The notes under the pieces were generated by a model, which ran no database searches, had not been told where the DNA came from, and was given only the letters and a program-made list of their open reading frames with translations. The position numbers were made by a program, and so were the translations under genes. Positions 58,270 to 64,000 of a stretch of 64,000 nucleotides of DNA are shown in pieces (position 1 is the first letter of the stretch; the number at the start of each line of letters is the position of its first letter). The DNA is from Adiantum capillus-veneris. Its lineage: Eukaryota > Streptophyta > Polypodiopsida > Polypodiales > Pteridaceae. Where the stretch lies: positions 106,442,141-106,506,140 of the forward strand of contig CM043942.1 of NCBI GenBank assembly GCA_014529385.2. Direction: 5' to 3'.

Positions 58270-59381
58270 ATGGCAAGTGTAGCATTTCCAACATTTAAAG
58301 GAAAGAAGGGGGAGGATTTGGTAACAGACTTCCTAAACGACTTTGAATTAGCATGTGTAGTGAGCAACAAAGATACGGATGAATCCCGGGTTAGAATCTT
58401 TAAGCATCTCATGAAGCTAGAAGCTAGATCATGGTACAATGCACTTCCACAAGCAACCAAGGATGACTGGGAACCCTTAAAAACCGCTTTTAAGAGGTGC
58501 TTTGGGGGAGGTACCACTTCAGAAGCAAGAACGGTCTTTTAGAATATGCCACCTATGAATCCAAATTTGTGGGTTTGTGGGAACGGTGGGTTGAGTCACT
58601 GGCAAGGAGGGAATCTGCACCCGATTTCCTAAAAAAAGATCGGTTCACGCATGGTTTATGGCCGCTTCTCAAGGAGAAGGTGAAAGGTAGATTCCCGGCT
58701 ACGTACGAGTTAGCCGTTGAGATTGATCGCCTTAAGGACAAGAAGCTGCGAATGAAAGCCAAAGAAACCGAGTCAACAGAAGTAGGAACATCGCATCGAC
58801 CAGCAACTACGACAACCACCATTCCACCACCACCACCGGCTCTTGGGGTAAGAGATGACCAACAAGATATGTTGGCCCATATTACTGACCAACTGCAGAA
58901 TTTGTCTGTCCACTTAATACAACAAGGGAGGAGTCAAGAAAGAGATCAAGACCTTGGAAGAGCACGATGACAAAACAAGGAGTATCATTGCTACAACTGC
59001 GGAGAAGACGGTCACGGTATGTACTACTGTCCCAAACCACGACAAAACTATAATAGAGGAGGTAGGAGGAACCAATTGTCACCCCCTAGAGAAAGAACAC
59101 CCCCACCCCGAGCACCACCCCCACCAACACAAATTCTACGTTCACCCCAGACACCACTACAAGCATCCATCCCACCTCTTCCACCAGCCCCACCACCTGA
59201 TCGCCCTGTAAACATCATAAGGCTAGAAGAGAAAGGAAAATTTGTAGTAGTGGATCCACCCAGAGCAAAGGAGAGGGACAAGGGTAAGGAGAAGGTAACC
59301 TTTTTAGAACCACTTGAAGCCATGACTGTGAAAAGAGCTAGAGGGAGAAAGATACACAATCAGATGATGAGAGAAGCATGA
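58270..59381 (+). pseudogene. Ty3 gag with zinc knuckle, frameshifted
   Basis: It starts at ATG 58270 (MASVAFPTFKGKKGEDLVTD). The retrotransposon gag core includes LMKLEARSWYNALPQATKDD and WEPLKTAFKRCFGG. A frameshift near 58505 leads to LEYATYESKFVGLWERWVES and LKEKVKGRFPATYELAVEI. A second shift near 58970 leads to the CCHC knuckle CYNCGEDGHGMYYC (58991-59032) and a Pro-rich tail. The stop is at about 59379. Confidence 0.9.
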
Positions 59382-62300
59382 GAGGAGAAACTAGCAAGAG
59401 GCCATCCAGGCCACGACGAAAATTGGGCATCACCGACTTCCAGCTAGGGGAAAGTTCTAAGCCCTATGATCTAACATTGGATGTGGCAGACAAAGGACCG
59501 AAGATTACATGGCCACAGCTGCCACATCTTACACCAAAAGTAAGGCGACAATGGTCTAAAATGGTAAGTACAAGACGCTCCAAAACAAAGGTAGCCGGAG
59601 AAATTTCGGGATGCAACATGGATGACATCCTTCCAATTGTCGACATAAACATAAAAGGAAAGAGGGTTGGAAACACCTACATTGATGGAGGTGCACAAAT
59701 CTGTGTAATGAGCGAAGCTATGATGCTTCGATTAGGGCTCGAGGTTGACAGGCCTTCTCCATGCAAGGCAAAGATGGCAAACAACGCAAAAGTTAAGTGT
59801 GTGGGTGTGGTAAGTGCCGTGAAAATCAAAGCTTTCAACACTGAGGTAGAGGTAGATGTTTTTGTAATGCCTACTAAGGGGGAGGGCTATCCACTAATTT
59901 TGGGAAGGCCATGGTTGATGGCCATGAAGGCAAAACAGGACTAGGGTACTGGCCTTCTACGCATGACCAGTAAGAAAGGGGAGACAAGCTACTACGACAT
60001 GAGGATTGGCAAGCAGAAGCAAATGAATCTGGAAACATCGGCAGATGAAACCACTAGCGAATCTTCCAGTTCTGAGGAGGAGACCACATCCACCGACGAA
60101 AGTGACAGGTTCATTGATGTGATGGGTATCATTATGAAGGATCCACAAAGGGTAAGCACAATTGGTGATCCATCACCAAAAGGGCAACCCAATGAAGAGG
60201 AGAGCAAATCACCTGGCCTAGGAGGAAGTAGGTTGAAGGGTATGTTGTCTACGGAATTAACACTTGAGGAGAAAGATAGTTTTTTGCAAATGTTGATGGG
60301 ATTTCCTAACCTGTTCATTGAAAACTATGAAAGAATCACAGGCATTACAGTGGTGGAACATCATATTAAGCTGAAGGAAGGGGTAAAACCAGTTGTGCAA
60401 AAGCTACGACGACTGGGGGTCATACAAGAAAAGGAACTCTTGACCGAGATAAGGAAACTGCTGGAGGCGGGATTCATCTATCCTGTAGAAAACTCAGAAT
60501 GGGTGTCACCCGTAGTGGTGACGCCTAAAAATAATGGTAAGTGGAGGGTCTGTGTTGACTACAAACCACTAAATGCAGCTACAAAGAGAGACCACTTTCC
60601 TCTCCCTTTCTTGGATGAAATTCTGAATAAAGTAGCGGGTTTTGAATGCTATACCGTCTGTGATGGTTATTCTGGATACTTTCAAATACGCATAGCCTTG
60701 GAAGATCAGCTAAAAACCAATTTTATCATGCCATGGGGTTGTTTTGCATACAGGGTTATGCCATTTGGTCTCACAAATGCACCTGCCACATTCCAAAGAT
60801 ATGTCACATATGTTTTTCAACCGTTCTTTGGAACATCCATAAGAGTGTTCATTGATGATTTTTGTATATATAGCTCCCGTATTTCATATTTAGAAAAGGT
60901 AACTGAAGGTTTGGCCAGGTTGCAAAGCCTAGGTGGGCAATTAAATGTGGATAAATGCCACATTGGGGAGAGTAAAGTCATTCTACTAGGCCATGAAATT
61001 TCAGCAAAAGGTATCAACGCCGACCCAAGTAAGGTGTCCGCACTCATAGCCCTACCTTCACCAACGACCGCACGTCAACTGGTCTCTTTTCTACAGAAGG
61101 TGAGGTACTTAAGTAGATTCATACATCTACTATCACAACTTGTTCTACCACTGCAACAACTCACTCAAAGATCAACTTTCACTTGGGACGAGGAAAGAGA
61201 ACATCTCTACAACAAGGTAAAGGAGGTCTTAGCCACTCTGCCAACTATCTCACCACCTAAGTGGGATGAAAAATTCTATGTCACCTCAAGTGTTGGTGAT
61301 GACTCATTGGGGGCTGTGCTACTCCAAAAGGATACGGTGACATCTTTCATGAGGCCAATCTACTTCTCTAGTCGAATGATGACAGCAGGAGAGAAAGGTT
61401 TCACCCATGTGGAACACTTAGTCCTAGCTCTTAGATTTGCAACTACAAAGTTTAGGTCATATTTGCTGCCTAAGCAATTTGTGATTCTAACCACGGATGA
61501 AATATTTCCCTATGTTGTACAACACATGGATGTGTCTGCTAGAATTACTAAATGGCTAGTTCGTCTGCAAGAGTTTGACTACACGTTACAGGTAGAAAGC
61601 ACGACAAGGGCAAGTTTGGGGGGACTCATGACCTACCAAGTCTTTGAAAGGAAGGAGAAGCAATCTAAGGAAGGAGAAGTCCGATTACCTCCAATACCAC
61701 CGATGGTAGAAGGAGCATACTCTCTCTACTTTGATGGAACCTACAAGCGAGCGTCCGACAAAGCAGCTGCAGGCATAGTGGTCTTTGATGACAAAGGGAC
61801 AAAGGTATTTTCGTTGGGCCAATTGTTAGATTCACATTCTAACAATGAAGTTGAGTATGCAGCACTAACCAAGGGTCTACAATGGTGCGTCTCGCAAGGT
61901 GTACAACGCCTTAATGTATTTGGGGATGCTCTACTTCTGGTAAGGCAAGTAAATGGAGCATGGACATGCAAGAATCCTAGTTTAAGGACTCACTTAAGTG
62001 GTGTAAAAACCTTGTTGGGTAAGTTTGAAGAAGTTCAAATACACCATATCCCAAGGGCTCAAAACCAAGAAGCAGATGCCCTAGCAAGTGAAAGACTACA
62101 GGAAGTGGTGGTTGGAGCAATAAAACTAAAGCTCCCTCTATTTCAAGGAAGTGATGCCTTGCCTGACATCATGCATTTTTTGGAAACAGGGGAATGCCCA
62201 TCAGATTTAACAAAGGGACAGAAGCAATGGCTGACGCGGAAGGCCACAAGGTATCGACTCATCATTGACGGTTTGTACTATAAGGGTAAGGACCAAATAC

Positions 62301-62785
62301 TCAGGAAGGTCCCTCTCTCTCAGGAGATCACGGGAGTAATTGCTAGTTGTCACGACGGGGTTTGTGGTGGTCACTTTGCCCTAGACATAACAAGTAGGAA
62401 AATCTTGCAGGCAGGCTTCATATGGCCTAGCCTCAACCGTGATGTACACCATTGGTGCAAAACGTGTAAGTTGTGTCAAAAGGCCGGCACTAGGTCACTT
62501 ATGCCTGAACCACAGACACCTATTCTCTCATATGGCCCATTTGAAAAATGGGGTATCGATGCCATTGGGCCATTACCTAGGGCCAACTCAGGAAAATTCT
62601 ACATTATCATGGGGGTCGACTACATGAATAGATGGGCAGAGGCTACAAGCACCACTAGAATCACAGCGGTAGAGGTAGCTAAATTTATCTACAAGCACAT
62701 ATGCTATAGGTTTGGCACACCTTTAGAGATCATCTCTGATAGAGGGCCAGGTTTTAGAGCAGACTTGGTAGGAGAATTAATGTAG
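59382..62785 (+). pseudogene. Ty3 protease, reverse transcriptase, dual RNase H, integrase front
   Basis: Protease: NTYIDGGAQICVMSEAM (about 59677-59730) has DGG where DTG or DSG is usual, then YPLILGRPWL. TAG at 59942-59944 interrupts the frame after KQD, where the family normally has Trp. Reverse transcriptase (WRVCVDYKPLNAATKRDHFP, FIDDFCIYSSR) spans about 60400-61000. The first RNase H is at about 61260-61600, and the second, archaeal-type (YFDGTYKRAS, NNEVEYAALTKGL, VFGDALLLVRQV), at about 61720-62090. The integrase zinc finger (GVCGGHFALD, WCKTCKLCQKAG) lies at about 62355-62485 and the core WGIDAIGPLP at 62550. TAG at 62783-62785 cuts integrase. Confidence 0.93.
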
Positions 62786-63496
62786 AAACTAGGCATTACA
62801 AGGAGGCACTCTTCACCATATTACCCTCAATGTAATGGCCTAGTTGAAAAGGTAAATGGAATGGTTTCTAAAATTATTACCAAGCAGGTAAACAATCATC
62901 CTGGAGACTGGGATAAGTATCTACTACCAGCTTTATGGGCCTACAGAACTTCATTTCGTACATCCTTGGGATTCACACCATATCATCTAGTATTTGGTAA
63001 GGAAGCAATCTTGCCCATTGAAGTGCAACTACAAAGTCTCAGAGTAATGGCAACCCAGCTTCAACAGCCCAACATTCATTTGAGAGATCACATCATCAAC
63101 TTGGAAAGACTGCAGCTGGACAGAGAAGAAGCAATAAATTATTATGCAGCACAAGCAGAGCATAGACGGCTTAGCTTTAACGAGCATCTCCGGAAAAAAG
63201 AATTGAAGAAAGGAATGTTGGTGCTCCGCTATGACAATCGCTTCGACACGTGCAAGGATAAGAAACTCCTACTCCGATGGGAAGGTCCTTTCATCGTCAG
63301 GAAAAAATATGCCAATGGAAGCTACCAGCTTATGGAGGCTGATGGAGAACTTCATAAAACCAGGGTAAATGGTTGGCGACTTAAACCTTATTTTCTTCGA
63401 TTTGACCAGGCTCCACCAATTGACATTCCAGATGAGGACACACCATCAGCCGCCACCTTCGACGATAATGATCAAACAGATGAGCTAGAGACATGA
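62786..63496 (+). pseudogene. Ty3 integrase, rest
   Basis: The same frame continues after the TAG: KLGITRRHSSPYYPQCNGLV, DKYLLPALWAYRTSFRTSLG, FGKEAILPIEV. The C-terminal domain is WEGPFIVRKKYANGSYQLME and TRVNGWRLKPYF. The stop is TGA 63494-63496. With the upstream part it forms a full Tat-type integrase broken by one nonsense codon. Confidence 0.93.
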
Positions 63497-63508
63497 ATGC
63501 CTCTAGCC

Positions 63509-63524
63509 AAAAGGGGAGGGCTAA
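63509..63524 (+). other. Polypurine tract
   Basis: AAAAGGGGAGGGCTAA directly before the LTR start TGATGG. Confidence 0.85.
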
Positions 63525-63716
63525 TGATGGGGGCTTTTCACAAGCCAAGCTCCCATACCCCTCTTCTCTCGTCCCCACCCCATGAAAACCCCCTCTTATG
63601 GAGGGAGTGATAAAAGGCATTGGAAAAAGTAAGAAAAAAATAAAGTATGATTATGTAAATATATAAGAAAGGTGAAATAGGCCACCTCATGCCTGCGGGG
63701 TAGCCCATCCCCACCT
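63525..63716 (+). repeat. Truncated 3' LTR (192 bp)
   Basis: Matches 55836-56027 with one visible difference, then breaks off at CCCACCT. Confidence 0.93.
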
Positions 63717-64000
63717 GATTTATCATGTTTGTGTGTATGACTATCACTCACTTTCCCTTCCCTTGATTTACATTGTAGTTCATTCTGCCGGTGAGTATGT
63801 GTATATGTCTGGACAAGAAAGTCAGGGATGCTATTTTTAAACTAGGAGAGCTAGTAAGGTACACCACAAGACTCCACTCAACTACAACTTTTTTGTATAT
63901 ACAATAATCTCAACTAGAACTTAGTGTATCCTTGTGTGTTTTCTTGCAAATTTGTGAGGTCCAAGGAAATCAAAATAGATGCTATCCTTGCTACTCAAAC
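63717..64000 (+). pseudogene. Repeated TNP2 flank
   Basis: From 63727 the sequence matches 55527-55799 with about four changes, including the exon FILPVS and the next exon start, and runs off the window. It is a second copy of the sequence just left of the 5' LTR. Confidence 0.9.

Larger units (their letters stand above)
55836..63716 (+). mobile_element. Tat-like Ty3 retrotransposon, nearly complete, 3' LTR truncated
   Basis: The 5' LTR 55836-57412, primer site, leader, gag, protease, reverse transcriptase, two RNase H domains, integrase and purine tract are followed by only the first 192 bp of the 3' LTR (63525-63716). It lies inside a TNP2 gene. Instead of a 5-bp duplication, about 270 bp of the left flank (from 55527) reappears to the right (from 63727). 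The LTR starts differ at only one base in 192, so the insertion seems young. Gag is frameshifted, and two TAG stops interrupt pol. Confidence 0.93.

Overview
This window is repeat-rich nuclear DNA from a land plant. The evidence is Tat-type Ty3 elements with a second RNase H, a chromodomain Ty3 element, a Ty1/copia element with an initiator-Met primer site, CACTA (TNP2) transposons, short GT-AG introns and long GA/CT microsatellites. The Tat-type elements and the density of nesting would fit a large-genome non-seed plant or gymnosperm (a fern is my weak guess), but the sequence does not prove it. I found no ordinary host gene, tRNA, rRNA or CRISPR array. Almost everything is transposable elements, in up to four nested layers.

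Layout. 1-10.2 kb: an old Tat-like Ty3 element broken by a solo LTR (590-2979) and by a complete but internally deleted minus-strand LTR element (4593-9639, two 1135-bp LTRs, CCGG(T) target duplication). 11.3-25.0 kb: CACTA material. This includes one end at 11446, a family-II CACTA copy (about 12.6-15.07 kb), and a TNP2-type element on the minus strand (about 16.2-25.0 kb) with subterminal TAGCGACG repeats. 25.4-43.3 kb: a second, inverted family-II CACTA copy. It holds a 15.4-kb copia element (27551-42903, CTCCC duplication), which in turn holds a 9.8-kb DNA transposon (29642-39460). 43.8-49.8 kb: a 5'-truncated chromovirus. 50-51.5 kb: an unrecognised Ser/Thr/Pro-rich ORF. 51.8-52.7 kb: CT/TA microsatellites. 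53.3-64 kb: a second TNP2 gene split by a nearly complete Tat-like Ty3 element (55836-63716), whose right flank repeats the left flank.

The centre of interest is the 9.8-kb transposon inside the copia pol gene. Its terminal inverted repeats match for about 27 bp with one mismatch, and removing it restores the copia reading frame exactly. It carries four spliced genes in two tail-to-tail pairs, and every predicted GT-AG intron keeps phase: (1) a 774-residue protein with transposase character (D...D-CxxC...H...E); (2) a 474-residue acidic protein of unknown function; (3) a 586-codon gene that fuses an N-terminal histone H3/CENH3-like domain, an Ulp1-type (C48) cysteine-protease domain and a Lys/Glu-rich repeat tail; (4) a 390-residue protein with a BAH-like pattern. 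Two decayed copies of gene 1 lie at 15.07-15.60 and 25.40-25.91 kb, so this is a repeated family. A transposon that carries a histone fold, a SUMO-type protease and a candidate chromatin reader suggests a selfish element that manipulates chromatin. That role is inference. Gene 3 also has one in-frame TAA inside its histone core, so this copy may be defective there.
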